A DNA stretch of 64,000 nt. It comes from Fusicatenibacter saccharivorans. GTDB taxonomy: Bacteria > Bacillota > Clostridia > Lachnospirales > Lachnospiraceae. Under the pieces are notes generated by a model. The model saw only the letters and a list, made by a program, of their open reading frames with translations. It was not told the origin of the DNA and did not search any database. Each line of letters opens with the position of its first letter. Within the stretch, counting starts at the first letter, position 1. A program made the translations under genes and the position numbers. The stretch spans positions 62,001-126,000 of the forward strand of contig NZ_JADNOP010000011.1 of the NCBI RefSeq assembly GCF_015557635.1, in the 5' to 3' direction. Positions 8,993-18,883 of the stretch are shown piece by piece.

Positions 8993-9021
8993 ACTATAGC
9001 ATCATTAAATTTTCTTGTCAA
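8993..9021 (-). promoter_or_regulatory. Sigma-A promoter of the lysine-riboswitch dap operon
   Basis: Minus-strand -35 TTGACA (9016-9021), 17-bp spacer and -10 TATAGT (8993-8998). It lies immediately upstream of the L-box aptamer and just past the stop of the SSB-like gene. Confidence 0.92.
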
Positions 9022-9035
9022 CAGCGGATCGCGCT

Positions 9036-9665
9036 TTAACTCTCACTATATTCCAGCTTGCTCACCGAAACCTCATATGCGGTCCGCTTTTCCATTTCCG
9101 TCTCGCTCAGCCGCTTCATATATTCCCGGCTCTGGATCCGTCCCCAGATGAGAACGTGGCCGCCCACGGCAAACGCAGAGGCATACCGCGCATTCCGTCC
9201 CCAGCAGATGCACGGGATATAATCTGATTTTCCATACGGACGGTTGACCGCGATCAGAAGGTCGGCGATCTCTCTTCCCAGAGGTGTTTTCCGGTAGACC
9301 GGCGGTTTACATATGTATCCATCGAGGTAAATCTGGTTGGATTTGACGGAATCGTCCTCTTCCTCCACGAAGCTTAATTCCCGCGCAAATACGGAGAGTA
9401 CCAGACGGTTCTTCTTCTCCTCGTGGCGGTTGTAGGACCGGAACTGACCGCTGATGCAGATCCACTCACCCTGGTAATCCTGTGATACGTCCACCAGCCG
9501 CTCGGAGACCATCACCGGAATGATGTCCTGCGATTCACTCAACCGCTTGACCATCACATCGACGAGGTAAAAGCCCTCTCCGAATACCTGATGGCTGAAT
9601 GTAAACGGGGAGACAATCTCTCCCATGATAACCACCTGATTGTTTTCAATCATCTTGTCTGCCAT
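9036..9665 (-). CDS. Single-stranded DNA-binding-like protein with two OB folds
   Basis: The predicted product (209 aa) appears to hold two OB-fold units. The first (about residues 5-100) includes VVIMGEIVSPF and WICISGQFRSY. The second (about 115-205) includes IYLDGYICKPPVYRKTPLGREIADLLIAVNR, which is SSB-like. It lacks the acidic DDDIPF-type SSB tail. The start MADKMIENN at 9665 is chosen because AAGGGG lies about 9 nt upstream. The frame stays open further upstream, but that extension is lysine-rich and lacks a ribosome-binding site. A role in DNA replication or repair is inferred from the family, and the main essential SSB is probably encoded elsewhere. Confidence 0.8.
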   Translation of the reverse strand: MADKMIENNQVVIMGEIVSPFTFSHQVFGEGFYLVDVMVKRLSESQDIIPVMVSERLVDVSQDYQGEWICISGQFRSYNRHEEKKNRLVLSVFARELSFVEEEDDSVKSNQIYLDGYICKPPVYRKTPLGREIADLLIAVNRPYGKSDYIPCICWGRNARYASAFAVGGHVLIWGRIQSREYMKRLSETEMEKRTAYEVSVSKLEYSES

Positions 9666-9926
9666 AATGAAAATCCCCTTCCTTTGTCTTTTCTTTCTGA
9701 ATATTGATTTCTGATCGGTACTTTGCTGATCTATAATCCTAATGTATGAACCACATTTCTTTTTCAGAACCACTTTTTTCCAGATTTTTTTATTTCTATT
9801 CAAATCAGCATTCTGCCCAATTTTTTGTATATGTTTCTGTAAAAACCGCACCACATGCTTCGTATTTTCTACCATTGCAATACAAAAAATGTCACATCTT
9901 CCCTGTTTTTTTTCTCTGTTCTGTGC

Positions 9927-9932
9927 TATAAT
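9927..9932 (+). promoter_or_regulatory. Extended -10 promoter of typA
   Basis: TGCTATAAT is an extended -10 element with no good -35 hexamer. Transcription from here would give a leader of about 135 nt with a GGCAGG/CCTGCC hairpin. The remaining 9666-9926 is AT-rich divergent upstream sequence; no certain promoter for the SSB-like gene was found in it. Confidence 0.6.
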
Positions 9933-10070
9933 AGTTCAGATAGGCAGGCATCCAGCAGAGACAAAACGGCAAGGCACCTGCCTTTGTGCTGTGATAAACA
10001 TTCCCGGCCGGCTTGAAATTTTGAAAAATTGAACCCGGCAGGGTCAACCCATAGGAAGAGGAATGAAGAA

Positions 10071-11900
10071 ATGAAAACAACGAGAGAAGATGTAAGAAAC
10101 GTTGCCATCATCGCCCATGTCGATCATGGTAAAACTACACTGGTAGACGAGCTTCTGAAACAGAGCGGCGTTTTCCGTGCCAATCAGGAGGTTCAGGAAC
10201 GTGTCATGGACTCGAACGATATCGAGCGTGAGCGTGGAATCACCATTCTTTCCAAAAATACAGCAGTTTACTACAAAGGAACGAAAATCAACATCATCGA
10301 CACCCCAGGCCATGCGGACTTCGGCGGCGAGGTTGAGCGAGTTCTGAAAATGGTAGACGGCGTTATTCTGGTTGTAGACGCATTCGAGGGCGCTATGCCG
10401 CAGACCAAATTCGTGCTGAAAAAAGCACTCGAGCTGGATCTGTCCGTTATCGTCTGCATCAACAAGATCGACCGCCCGGAAGCACGCCCGGATGAAGTTA
10501 TCGACGAAGTGCTCGAGCTTCTGATGGACCTCGATGCATCTGACGAACAGCTTGACTGTCCGTTTCTGTACGCATCCGCAAAGATGGGTCATGCGGTACT
10601 CGATCTGAACGATACCCCGAAGGATATGACTCCTCTGTTCGAGACCATCCTGAAATACATCCCGGCTCCGACCGGCGATCCGGAAGCTGGCACACAGCTT
10701 CTGATCAGTACCATCGATTACAACGAATACGTTGGACGTATCGGTGTCGGCAAAGTTGAAAACGGAACGATCCGCGTGAACCAGGACGTTATGCTGGTCA
10801 ACCACCACGATCTGACCAAGAAGAAAAAAGTAAAGGTCAGCAAACTGTATGAATTTGACGGACTGAAAAAAGTAGAGGTTACTGAGGCAGGCATCGGTTC
10901 TATCGTTGCTGTTTCCGGTATCCCGGATATCCACATCGGAGATACTCTCTGCGGCGATCTGGACAACCCGGTTTCCATCCCGTTCCAGAAAATCTCCGAG
11001 CCGACTATTTCCATGAACTTCATCGTAAACGACAGCCCGCTGGCCGGTAAAGAAGGTAAATACGTAACTTCCCGCCACCTGCGTGACCGTCTGATGCGTG
11101 AGCTGAACACTGACGTTTCTCTCCGCGTCGAGGAGACTGATTCCGCAGACTGCTTCAAGGTTTCCGGCCGTGGTGAGCTGCATCTGTCCGTCCTGATCGA
11201 AAACATGCGCCGTGAGGGATATGAGTTCGCAGTAAGTAAGGCAGAGGTTATCTACAAAGAGGACGAGCGCGGACGCAAACTCGAGCCAATGGAAATCGCA
11301 TACGTTGACGTTCCGGATGAGTTCTCCGGTACTGTCATCCAGCTCCTCAGCGAGCGTAAAGGCGAGCTTCACGGCATGAGCCGCGCAAGCGATGGTTCCA
11401 CCCGTCTGGAGTTCGAAATCCCGGCACGAGGCCTGATTGGTTTCCGTGGAATCTTCATGACCTCCACCAAAGGAACTGGTATCCTGAACACCGAGTTTGA
11501 AGATTACGCACCGTACAAGGGCGACATCGAATACCGCAAACAGGGTTCCCTGATCGCTTTCGAGGCAGGCGAGTCCGTTACCTACGGTCTGTACTCCGCA
11601 CAGGAGCGCGGTACTCTGTTCATCGGACCTGGCGAGAAGGTTTACGCCGGTATGGTTATCGGACAGAACGGTAAGGCCGAGGATATCGAGCTGAACGTCT
11701 GCAAGACGAAACACCTGACCAACACCCGTACTTCTTCCTCCGACGAGGCACTGCGTCTGACTCCGCCGAGAATCCTTTCCCTGGAGCAGGCTCTGGACTT
11801 CATCGACAAGGACGAGCTTCTTGAGGTTACTCCGGTTTCCTTACGTATCCGTAAGAAAGAGCTGGATTCCAGACTTCGTAAGAGAGCGGCAATGAAATAA
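10071..11900 (+). CDS. typA: Ribosome-associated GTPase TypA/BipA
   Basis: A 609-aa translational GTPase that binds ribosomes and helps 50S assembly and stress or cold adaptation. The G1 loop AHVDHGKT is at 15-22. ERERGITI (switch region), DTPGHADFGGEVERV (G3) and NKIDRP (G4) are all present, followed by EF-G-like domains and the BipA C-terminal domain. The start is set at ATG 10071 after AGGAAGAGG; an in-frame upstream ATG at 10029 lacks support. The gene is monocistronic with a strong terminator. A 556-codon antisense open frame across it is a codon-bias shadow. Confidence 0.97.
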   Translation: MKTTREDVRNVAIIAHVDHGKTTLVDELLKQSGVFRANQEVQERVMDSNDIERERGITILSKNTAVYYKGTKINIIDTPGHADFGGEVERVLKMVDGVILVVDAFEGAMPQTKFVLKKALELDLSVIVCINKIDRPEARPDEVIDEVLELLMDLDASDEQLDCPFLYASAKMGHAVLDLNDTPKDMTPLFETILKYIPAPTGDPEAGTQLLISTIDYNEYVGRIGVGKVENGTIRVNQDVMLVNHHDLTKKKKVKVSKLYEFDGLKKVEVTEAGIGSIVAVSGIPDIHIGDTLCGDLDNPVSIPFQKISEPTISMNFIVNDSPLAGKEGKYVTSRHLRDRLMRELNTDVSLRVEETDSADCFKVSGRGELHLSVLIENMRREGYEFAVSKAEVIYKEDERGRKLEPMEIAYVDVPDEFSGTVIQLLSERKGELHGMSRASDGSTRLEFEIPARGLIGFRGIFMTSTKGTGILNTEFEDYAPYKGDIEYRKQGSLIAFEAGESVTYGLYSAQERGTLFIGPGEKVYAGMVIGQNGKAEDIELNVCKTKHLTNTRTSSSDEALRLTPPRILSLEQALDFIDKDELLEVTPVSLRIRKKELDSRLRKRAAMK

Positions 11901-11907
11901 ATTTTTA

Positions 11908-11975
11908 TAAAACGACATAAGAACCGCCGGTTCACTCTTGATTTGAGAGTAAACCGGCGGTTCTTTGTCGTTTTT
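11908..11975. terminator. Bidirectional terminator between typA and the deacetylase gene
   Basis: Long arms AAAACGACA-AGAACCGCCGGTT and AACCGGCGGTTCT-TGTCGTTTT with T-runs on both sides. It serves both convergent genes. Confidence 0.92.
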
Positions 11976-11987
11976 CTATTCTGTTTT

Positions 11988-13079
11988 CTATTCGTTTGTC
12001 GTTCCGCCATGGAAGCCGTAATACGTCTCTCCCGCTGCAAGATCCACGCCGTTTGCCGCTGCAAGAGTATGAATCGTGACAAGCTCATACCCGCGGTTGA
12101 TCAGCTCCGGCACAATCGTTGCACACGATTCTACGGTCGTCTCGTGGATATCATGCATCAGGATAATGTCTCCCGGGCTTACACTGTCGAGAACGGCGCT
12201 GATGTTTGCCTGTACATTTTTCGTCTGCCAGTCCAGGGTATCGACATCCCACATGATGCTCGGGCGGCCGATAGATGCGAGCAGTTCATCAGTGCTGTTT
12301 CCATACGGGAAACGGATGACAGTTGCACCCTGTCCGTTGTTGTACTGGGCGATCAGATCATCCGTCATCTGGAACTGGGCAAGGCCGTCGTCGAGGCTCA
12401 GTTCTTTCATATTCGGATGCGCATAAGAATGGTTTCCAAGCTCACAGCCGATTGCCGCCATGCGCGGGATCACATCTGCACCGTATTTTTCCACATTGCT
12501 GCCGAGCATAAAGAACGTCGCCTGTGCCCCGTACTGCTCCAGCGTATCGAGAAGCGTACTGGTATAGACGTCTGGGCCGTCATCAAAGGTCAGGGCTACC
12601 ATCATCGAGCCGTTGCGGTCTGGCTGGTAAACACCCTGGTCATCAAAGTAACAGCCTTTTCCGCCGATCGGTTTCCAGCCGGTCGCCATGTAACCATTGG
12701 AATCAAAATGGTACTGGTTTCCGTCGATATCTGCCCAGCCGTTGACGTAGTACGTTGTGGCATCCGTTGCGTACCACCAGCCCGACGAGCTGTACTGCCA
12801 TCCCGGCGTCTCATTCGGCGGCGTGGTCTCCGCAAGCTTCTTAATTCCCGCATTTCCCGATCCGTCCTCCGCCTCCGGCGCCGTCTCGCTCACCGTCTTT
12901 GCGGCTGTGTCATTACTCAGTACAATTCCTTTTTTCGCAAGCTGCGCTCCCGCAAATTTCCAGATAAGCGCAAGAAAAAGAAGGCCGATTACCACACACA
13001 GGGAAATCCGTGATACTTTCTGCATCATCTGTCTGCGGCGCATCTGCTTTCTTCTCTGTTTCAATGATTTTCTTTCCAT
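11988..13079 (-). CDS. Polysaccharide deacetylase with cell-wall-binding repeats
   Basis: A 363-aa exported enzyme, probably acting on N-acetylated sugars of peptidoglycan or another wall glycan. A basic N-terminus and one membrane segment (about 24-45) anchor it outside. Residues 93-153 carry Trp/Tyr/Gly-rich wall-binding repeats (GWQYSSSGWWY, YYVNGWADIDG, GYMATGWKPI). Residues 158-345 are the NodB domain with the metal site D167 next to D166, H217 and H221, plus RFPYG (256-260) and H309. The ribosome-binding site is weak. The gene is monocistronic and converges with typA. Confidence 0.9.
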   Translation of the reverse strand: MERKSLKQRRKQMRRRQMMQKVSRISLCVVIGLLFLALIWKFAGAQLAKKGIVLSNDTAAKTVSETAPEAEDGSGNAGIKKLAETTPPNETPGWQYSSSGWWYATDATTYYVNGWADIDGNQYHFDSNGYMATGWKPIGGKGCYFDDQGVYQPDRNGSMMVALTFDDGPDVYTSTLLDTLEQYGAQATFFMLGSNVEKYGADVIPRMAAIGCELGNHSYAHPNMKELSLDDGLAQFQMTDDLIAQYNNGQGATVIRFPYGNSTDELLASIGRPSIMWDVDTLDWQTKNVQANISAVLDSVSPGDIILMHDIHETTVESCATIVPELINRGYELVTIHTLAAANGVDLAAGETYYGFHGGTTNE

Positions 13080-13269
13080 ATGATCTGTTTATACTCCATC
13101 GTCCCGCCCCTTTGCGGAACTTTCTTCCATCGTAACGCAAACGTTTTTCGACATTTTTCTACTTACTATCATAACGTGATCTGACCTAAGATGCAAGGCA
13201 CAAATTCTTACATTTTTCCACTTCTGGTAAATTTAAGTTCATGGTTTCTTAACATCTTCATCGCAGCAA

Positions 13270-13318
13270 AGAAGAGTGACTCTGTTCCCGGAAAATCGGA
13301 TGCAGAATCACTCTTTTT
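13270..13318. terminator. Stem-loop terminator downstream of the 404-aa membrane protein gene
   Basis: Arms AAGAGTGACTCTG/CAGAATCACTCTT form the stem. The T-run is longer on the plus side, but the only adjacent upstream gene reads on the minus strand, where CTTCTTTG follows. The rest of 13080-13347 shows nothing recognisable. Confidence 0.65.
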
Positions 13319-13347
13319 CGCGTAGTTCTTATTCAATTTCAGCCCGT

Positions 13348-14562
13348 CTATTTTCCCAGATCGACGCCCTTCAGGAAGTCACTTCCCATGACCCAGGTTT
13401 CCTTCTCCAGCGTTACGGCGGATTCGATTTTCCAGGTGATCGTCTCTGTTTTGGTTTTCCGGAAGAAATGGAGGAAACGGGTTCGTCGCTCGATCGCAGC
13501 GGTCACGTTAGTTTCAATCTTCATCTGCTTGGATTCGTTGGTTACGGTTGTGGAGACGCTGCTCACGGTGATACTGGTGATTCCGGTGTTGGTGTCGCTG
13601 TTTAGGTAGGCATCGCAGAGCTGCTGGTACTGTTCTTTGGCGTTTTTCTGTACGGCGGTGTCGGCGGAAAATTCGTTTTTGATGGTGCTGAAGGATTTTC
13701 CGGCGGCTGCGGCTGTGAATACCTTGTCCAGGGACTCTTCTACACGGTCGGCGATGGTTTTGCCGGTGGAATCGTTGAGTTTTAAATCCGGCAGGAATTC
13801 CATGCTGCTGTTGTCCTGCACGAGGATGATCTCGCGGTATGGGTCTTTCTGTTTTTCGGTCAGTTCAATGGTGTGGCCGCCGAGGAAGAGATACGGGATT
13901 TTGTAGATGCTGACGTTATCTGCTGTCTCTTTTAAATACTTTTTCCCGACCTGCACGCCGTCCAGATAGAACGAGGCATCCGCCGGGACGGTGATTTCGA
14001 CATCCGTCACGCAGCTGTCTTTCGGCACAACGTACCACTCTTTGAAGTTCCATTTTACGGTATCCCCGACGGCGATCTCCAATGTTTCTTCCTGCGAGTC
14101 GCTCATGCCTTTTAACGTGTACCGCACAGTATAAATCCTGTTTTCCCCGGTCTCAAGATTCTGTTTTCTGCGCATGAAAAAGCTCTTGATCTCCGGTGTT
14201 TCCTGCCCGTCAGTGCCGTCCTGTTTTGCTTTCCAGGTCATTGCATTGACGTAGTTCTTCCGCGACAGAAACGTGCTGTCCGGGAACTGACATACATCGT
14301 ATGCACTGTTCCAGTCTCCTGCCAGACATGCTTCCACGTAATTCCGTCCTGCCGCCTGCGGCGCATACAGATACGCGCCTGCCATAAAAAATGCGGCGCA
14401 CAGAATCAGAAACAGACTGAGATTCACGATCAGAATCCGCAGACTCATCGGCAGATCACGAAATTTTGCCGCCCGTATTTTCACAGAAAGCTCCGTCGTC
14501 TCTTCTCCGTCTTTTTCCACATGGCGGAATCTTTTTCCTTTTCTTTTCCACTTCTGGAGCAT
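13348..14562 (-). CDS. Single-pass membrane protein of unknown function, TcaA-like organisation
   Basis: A 404-aa protein with a basic cytoplasmic N-terminus (1-40), one membrane helix (about 41-65) and a large extracellular part. The region after the helix (NYVEACLAGDWNSAYDVC) resembles NTF2-like modules. A central beta-rich part (VDVEITVPADASFYLDGVQVGKKYL) resembles the Ig-like segment of TcaA/YvbJ-type proteins. The zinc ribbon usual in that group is absent. GAGG lies 6 nt before the start. The gene follows a 78-aa membrane protein by 21 bp, so the two probably act together. Wall-related function is inference only. Confidence 0.75.
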   Translation of the reverse strand: MLQKWKRKGKRFRHVEKDGEETTELSVKIRAAKFRDLPMSLRILIVNLSLFLILCAAFFMAGAYLYAPQAAGRNYVEACLAGDWNSAYDVCQFPDSTFLSRKNYVNAMTWKAKQDGTDGQETPEIKSFFMRRKQNLETGENRIYTVRYTLKGMSDSQEETLEIAVGDTVKWNFKEWYVVPKDSCVTDVEITVPADASFYLDGVQVGKKYLKETADNVSIYKIPYLFLGGHTIELTEKQKDPYREIILVQDNSSMEFLPDLKLNDSTGKTIADRVEESLDKVFTAAAAGKSFSTIKNEFSADTAVQKNAKEQYQQLCDAYLNSDTNTGITSITVSSVSTTVTNESKQMKIETNVTAAIERRTRFLHFFRKTKTETITWKIESAVTLEKETWVMGSDFLKGVDLGK

Positions 14563-14583
14563 AGTTTACCTCATCTTTTCCTC

Positions 14584-14820
14584 TTATTTAGACTGTTCTT
14601 TCACCGCATACGTATGCACCCGGTCGCTCTTCTGGCTGTATGCCTCTCCCTCGGAATAATACTCCTCCGATGTCGTGGAAAAACGCGTAATCGTCTCTTT
14701 CACACGCTCTCCCGCCGTTTGCTGGTGGAGAAACAGCGCTGCAATCATCAGAATCACAAATATATCCAGAATCAGTACCGCCGCATTTGCCACGATGCCA
14801 GGTAATTTTTTTATCCACAT
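14584..14820 (-). CDS. Small single-pass membrane protein of unknown function
   Basis: A 78-aa protein. MWIKKLPG leads into one hydrophobic helix (about residues 8-30, IVANAAVLILDIFVILMIAA), then a polar tail rich in Ser, Glu and Lys. The start at 14820 is chosen for GAGGGAAG upstream; an in-frame extension to 14925 has no ribosome-binding site. Its coupling to the 404-aa membrane protein suggests a two-component envelope complex. No family was recognised. Confidence 0.65.
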   Translation of the reverse strand: MWIKKLPGIVANAAVLILDIFVILMIAALFLHQQTAGERVKETITRFSTTSEEYYSEGEAYSQKSDRVHTYAVKEQSK

Positions 14821-14950
14821 AGGCTTCCCTCTTTTCTGTCTCCATTGTAACAAAATGCTCCCGAAAACACAAGGAAAGCAGAGACCCCGGCGAACCGAAA
14901 ATTCTCTGCTTTTCACAAATGACATATTTATTTTTTAACCTTGTTTCAAT

Positions 14951-15098
14951 CCACAGTCGGTAATTTCACAGAGTCTGACATGTCAGCAGAATGCTGACTG
15001 TGGTTTGCCTCATGTCAGTGGGGGATACCGATTTCTCTCCGCCCGCCACTGCCGTTAACTTTCTTATTTGCAATTCATCTCACCACCTATAGAGGTGG
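14951..15098. other. Palindrome-rich gap downstream of rpoC
   Basis: Three separate inverted repeats lie here: CCACAGTC (14951-14958)/GACTGTGG (14996-15003), CAGTGG (15016-15021)/CCACTG (15046-15051), and CCACCT/AGGTGG with a 4-nt loop (15083-15098). None has a T-run in the rpoC direction, so they are not typical terminators. They may be mRNA 3'-end structures or remnants of a mobile element end. Confidence 0.5.
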
Positions 15099-15128
15099 GA
15101 GAATCCTTGCTATTATTTGTTGAAGGGT

Positions 15129-18100
15129 TTACTCCTCGGTATCATCCTTTGACGGAATCATTTCCTCAAAGTCGAAGTCGAGCATCGGCTCTTCCTCTTC
15201 AGCTGACGGTTCTTCAACCGGAGCTTCTGCTGCCGGAATTTCGTCCTCAAGATCTTCGGTCAGAATCAGATCCTCGTCCTCTTCTTCCTCGATCATGCTG
15301 TCGGTATTCAGATGAATGTTGCTGTAGCACTTCATACCGGTACCGGCCGGGATCGGTTTACCGATGATAACGTTCTCTTTCAGGCCTACCAGATGGTCAA
15401 CCTTACCCTTGATAGCAGCGTCGGTCAGAACCTTGGTGGTCTCCTGGAAGGATGCTGCAGACAGGAAGGAATCGGATGCCAGGGATGCTTTGGTAATACC
15501 AAGCAGAACCTGTTTTCCTTCTGCCGGCTCTTTGCCTTCTGCGATCAGCGCTTTGTTGGTCTCATCATACTCCAGGAAGTCTACCATGTCGCCCGGAAGG
15601 AATTCGGTATCTCCGTTTTCCTCGATGCGGATCTTCTTCAGCATCTGGCGAACGATAACCTCGATGTGCTTATCGTTGATTTCTACACCCTGCAGACGGT
15701 AAACTCGCTGTACCTCGCGGAGCATGTAATCCTGAACGGCACGTACGCCTTTGATCTTCAGGATATCGTGCGGGTTTACAGAACCTTCGGTCAGCTCGTC
15801 TCCGGCTTCCAGAACCGTTCCGTCAGCGATCTTGATACGGGATCCGTAAGGGATCAGGTATGTCTTGGATACGCCATCGTCCGGATTGGTAACCACGATT
15901 TCGCGTTTTTTCTTGGTGTCTTTGATCTGTGCAACACCAGGGATCTCGGTGATGATAGCAAGTCCTTTCGGCTTTCTTGCCTCGAAAAGCTCCTCGACAC
16001 GAGGAAGACCCTGTGTGATATCTCCACCGGCAACACCACCGGTATGGAAGGTACGCATGGTCAGCTGTGTACCAGGCTCACCGATCGACTGTGCTGCGAT
16101 GATTCCGACAGACTCACCAACCTGTACTGCCTCGCCGGTTGCCATGTTGGCACCATAGCATTTTGCGCAGATTCCGTTACCGGAACGGCAGGTAAGAATG
16201 GTACGGATTTTTACTTTTGTATAATGCTCACCGTTCTCGTTGATGCCGTCTTTGATGACACGGGCAGCACGTTTCGGGGTGATCATATGGTTTGCTTTTA
16301 CAATGACGTTGCCGTCCTTGTCTTTGATCGTCTCGCAGGAGAAACGGCCTGTGATACGATCCTGCAGACTCTCGATCTGCTCTTTTCCGTCTGTGAACTC
16401 GCTGACCCACATACCCGGAATTTCGTCCTTGCCCTCGGCACAGTCGATTTCACGGATGATCAGGTCCTGAGAAACGTCTACCAGACGACGGGTCAGGTAA
16501 CCGGAGTCGGCGGTACGAAGCGCGGTATCGGACATACCTTTTCGTGCTCCATGTGCGGACATGAAGTATTCCAGTACCTGAAGACCTTCACGGAAGTTTG
16601 ACTTGATCGGCAGCTCGATGGTGTGTCCGGTTGTATCGGCCATCAGTCCTCGCATACCGGCCAGCTGTTTGATCTGCTTATCGGAACCACGGGCTCCGGA
16701 GTCAGCCATCATGAAGATGTTGTTGTATTTATCCAGTCCGTCGAGCAGTGCTTTTGTCAGCGCATCGTCGGTCTTCTTCCAGGTATCTACAACCTCTTTG
16801 TAACGCTCTTCGTCTGTAATCAGACCACGTTTGAAGTTTCTTGTAATCTTGTCTACCGTTGCCTGTGCTTCTGAGAGCATCTCCGGCTTCTGCGGCGGCA
16901 CGGTCATATCGGAAATGGATACGGTCATGGCTGCACGGGTGGAGTATTTATATCCGGTTGCCTTGATATAGTCCAGAACCTCTGCGGTTTTGGTAGCTCC
17001 GTGTGTATTGATGACTTTTTCCAGAATCTGTTTCAGCTGTTTCTTTGCAACGAGGAAATCAACCTCAAGCGCAAGCTCGTTACCCGGAACCGTACGGTCT
17101 ACGTATCCCAGATCCTGCGGCAGAATCTCATTGAAGAGGAATCTTCCGAGTGTGGAGCTTACGTTCTGCTGCATTACAGTACCATCTTCCATCTCTTTTT
17201 CGCAGCGGATGGTAATCTTGGTCTGCAGGGTAATGTATCCGTTCTCGTATGCCAGGATGGCTTCGTTCATATCGCGGAAGAAGCTTCCTTCGCCCTTCTC
17301 GCCCGGACGCTCCTGTGTCAGATAGTAGATACCAAGAACCATATCCTGGGAAGGAACGGCTACCGGACCACCATCGGACGGTTTCAGCAGGTTGTTCGGA
17401 GAAAGAAGCATGAAACGGCACTCTGCCTGCGCTTCTACAGACAGCGGCAGATGGACAGCCATCTGGTCACCGTCGAAGTCGGCGTTGAATGCGGTACAAA
17501 CCAGCGGGTGCAGCTTAATCGCTTTACCTTCTACCAGAATCGGCTCGAACGCCTGGATACCCAGACGATGCAGGGTAGGGGCACGGTTCAGCATAACCGG
17601 ATGCTCTTTGATGACGTCCTCGAGAACGTCCCATACCTGCGGCTCGAGTTTCTCGACCATTTTCTTTGCATTTTTGATGTTATGTGCAGTGCCGTTGGAA
17701 ACCAGCTCTTTCATAACGAACGGTTTAAACAGCTCGATTGCCATTTCTTTCGGCAGACCGCACTGGTAAATCTTCAGTTCCGGTCCTACGACGATAACAG
17801 AACGGCCGGAGTAGTCAACACGTTTACCAAGAAGGTTCTGACGGAAACGGCCGGATTTACCTTTCAGCATGTCGGACAGAGATTTCAGAGGACGGTTTCC
17901 AGGACCGGTTACCGGACGGCCGCGGCGGCCGTTGTCGATCAGGGCATCAACTGCCTCCTGGAGCATACGTTTCTCGTTGCGCACGATGATATCCGGTGCA
18001 CCGAGCTCCAGCAGTCTCTTCAGACGGTTGTTACGGTTGATGATACGGCGGTACAGATCATTCAGGTCGGATGTTGCAAAACGTCCTCCGTCAAGCTGTA

Positions 18101-18845
18101 CCATAGGACGCAGATCCGGCGGAATAACCGGAACCGCATCAAGAATCATCCACTCCGGACGGTTTCCGGACTCACGGAATGCCTCAACAACCTCAAGTCT
18201 CTTGATGATGCGGGCTCTCTTCTGTCCGGTAGAATCTTTAAGACCTGCCTTTAATTCAGCAGACTCTTTTTCCAGATCGATTGCCATCAGAAGCTCTTTG
18301 ATGGATTCCGCACCCATACCTGCACGGAAGCTGTTTCCGAACTCCTCTCTGGCATCCTGGTATTCTTTCTCGGTCAGAACCTGTTTGTACTGTAATTTGG
18401 TATCGCCTGCATCAAGAACGATGTAGTTTGCGAAATACAGAACCTTTTCCAGAGTTCTCGGAGACAGATCCAGGATCAGTCCCATACGGGACGGAATTCC
18501 TTTGAAATACCAGATGTGGGATACCGGAGCTGCCAGCTCAATGTGTCCCATACGCTCACGGCGCACACTGGATTTTGTTACTTCTACGCCGCATCGGTCG
18601 CAGATTACGCCTTTGTAGCGAATTTTCTTATATTTACCGCAATGGCACTCCCAGTCTTTGCTTGGTCCGAAGATTCTTTCACAGAACAGACCGTCTTTTT
18701 CCGGTTTCAGCGTTCTATAGTTGATGGTCTCCGGTTTTTTTACCTCGCCATGGGACCACTCCCGGATTTTCTCCGGGGAGGCAAGTCCTATTTTGATGGC
18801 ATCAAAGCTCATCTGGTAATTTTCTTTTTTTGCTGTTTCTGGCAT
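15129..18845 (-). CDS. rpoC: RNA polymerase subunit beta'
   Basis: A 1238-aa core RNA polymerase subunit. The N-terminal zinc site ([20 protein letters not shown]), the active-site magnesium loop [14 protein letters not shown] and the second zinc cluster ([13 protein letters not shown]) are intact. The C-terminal tail is acidic ([31 protein letters not shown] region), as in other clostridia. AAGGGG precedes the start. It follows rpoB by 38 bp in one transcript. A large inverted-repeat region but no clear terminator follows. Confidence 0.99.
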   Translation of the reverse strand: MPETAKKENYQMSFDAIKIGLASPEKIREWSHGEVKKPETINYRTLKPEKDGLFCERIFGPSKDWECHCGKYKKIRYKGVICDRCGVEVTKSSVRRERMGHIELAAPVSHIWYFKGIPSRMGLILDLSPRTLEKVLYFANYIVLDAGDTKLQYKQVLTEKEYQDAREEFGNSFRAGMGAESIKELLMAIDLEKESAELKAGLKDSTGQKRARIIKRLEVVEAFRESGNRPEWMILDAVPVIPPDLRPMVQLDGGRFATSDLNDLYRRIINRNNRLKRLLELGAPDIIVRNEKRMLQEAVDALIDNGRRGRPVTGPGNRPLKSLSDMLKGKSGRFRQNLLGKRVDYSGRSVIVVGPELKIYQCGLPKEMAIELFKPFVMKELVSNGTAHNIKNAKKMVEKLEPQVWDVLEDVIKEHPVMLNRAPTLHRLGIQAFEPILVEGKAIKLHPLVCTAFNADFDGDQMAVHLPLSVEAQAECRFMLLSPNNLLKPSDGGPVAVPSQDMVLGIYYLTQERPGEKGEGSFFRDMNEAILAYENGYITLQTKITIRCEKEMEDGTVMQQNVSSTLGRFLFNEILPQDLGYVDRTVPGNELALEVDFLVAKKQLKQILEKVINTHGATKTAEVLDYIKATGYKYSTRAAMTVSISDMTVPPQKPEMLSEAQATVDKITRNFKRGLITDEERYKEVVDTWKKTDDALTKALLDGLDKYNNIFMMADSGARGSDKQIKQLAGMRGLMADTTGHTIELPIKSNFREGLQVLEYFMSAHGARKGMSDTALRTADSGYLTRRLVDVSQDLIIREIDCAEGKDEIPGMWVSEFTDGKEQIESLQDRITGRFSCETIKDKDGNVIVKANHMITPKRAARVIKDGINENGEHYTKVKIRTILTCRSGNGICAKCYGANMATGEAVQVGESVGIIAAQSIGEPGTQLTMRTFHTGGVAGGDITQGLPRVEELFEARKPKGLAIITEIPGVAQIKDTKKKREIVVTNPDDGVSKTYLIPYGSRIKIADGTVLEAGDELTEGSVNPHDILKIKGVRAVQDYMLREVQRVYRLQGVEINDKHIEVIVRQMLKKIRIEENGDTEFLPGDMVDFLEYDETNKALIAEGKEPAEGKQVLLGITKASLASDSFLSAASFQETTKVLTDAAIKGKVDHLVGLKENVIIGKPIPAGTGMKCYSNIHLNTDSMIEEEEDEDLILTEDLEDEIPAAEAPVEEPSAEEEEPMLDFDFEEMIPSKDDTEE

Positions 18846-18883
18846 TTGATTACCCCTTTCCTCGCAAAGCGAAGATCTACAAG

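Noticed and set aside
8786-9021. Short open frames of 63 and 70 codons upstream of dapA
   Set aside because: They lie across the lysine riboswitch, whose conserved words and structure explain this segment.
10044-11714. A 556-codon open frame antisense to typA
   Set aside because: It lacks a ribosome-binding site and protein family features and mirrors the codon pattern of typA, which is certain.
15078-15100. End of an IS200/IS605-type element after rpoC
   Set aside because: A short CCACCT/AGGTGG hairpin is present, but no transposase or TnpB remnant is nearby, so mobile-element origin is not supported.
15312-18254. Long plus-strand open frames inside rpoC
   Set aside because: They are frame shadows of the highly biased rpoC gene; no start signals or domains are visible.
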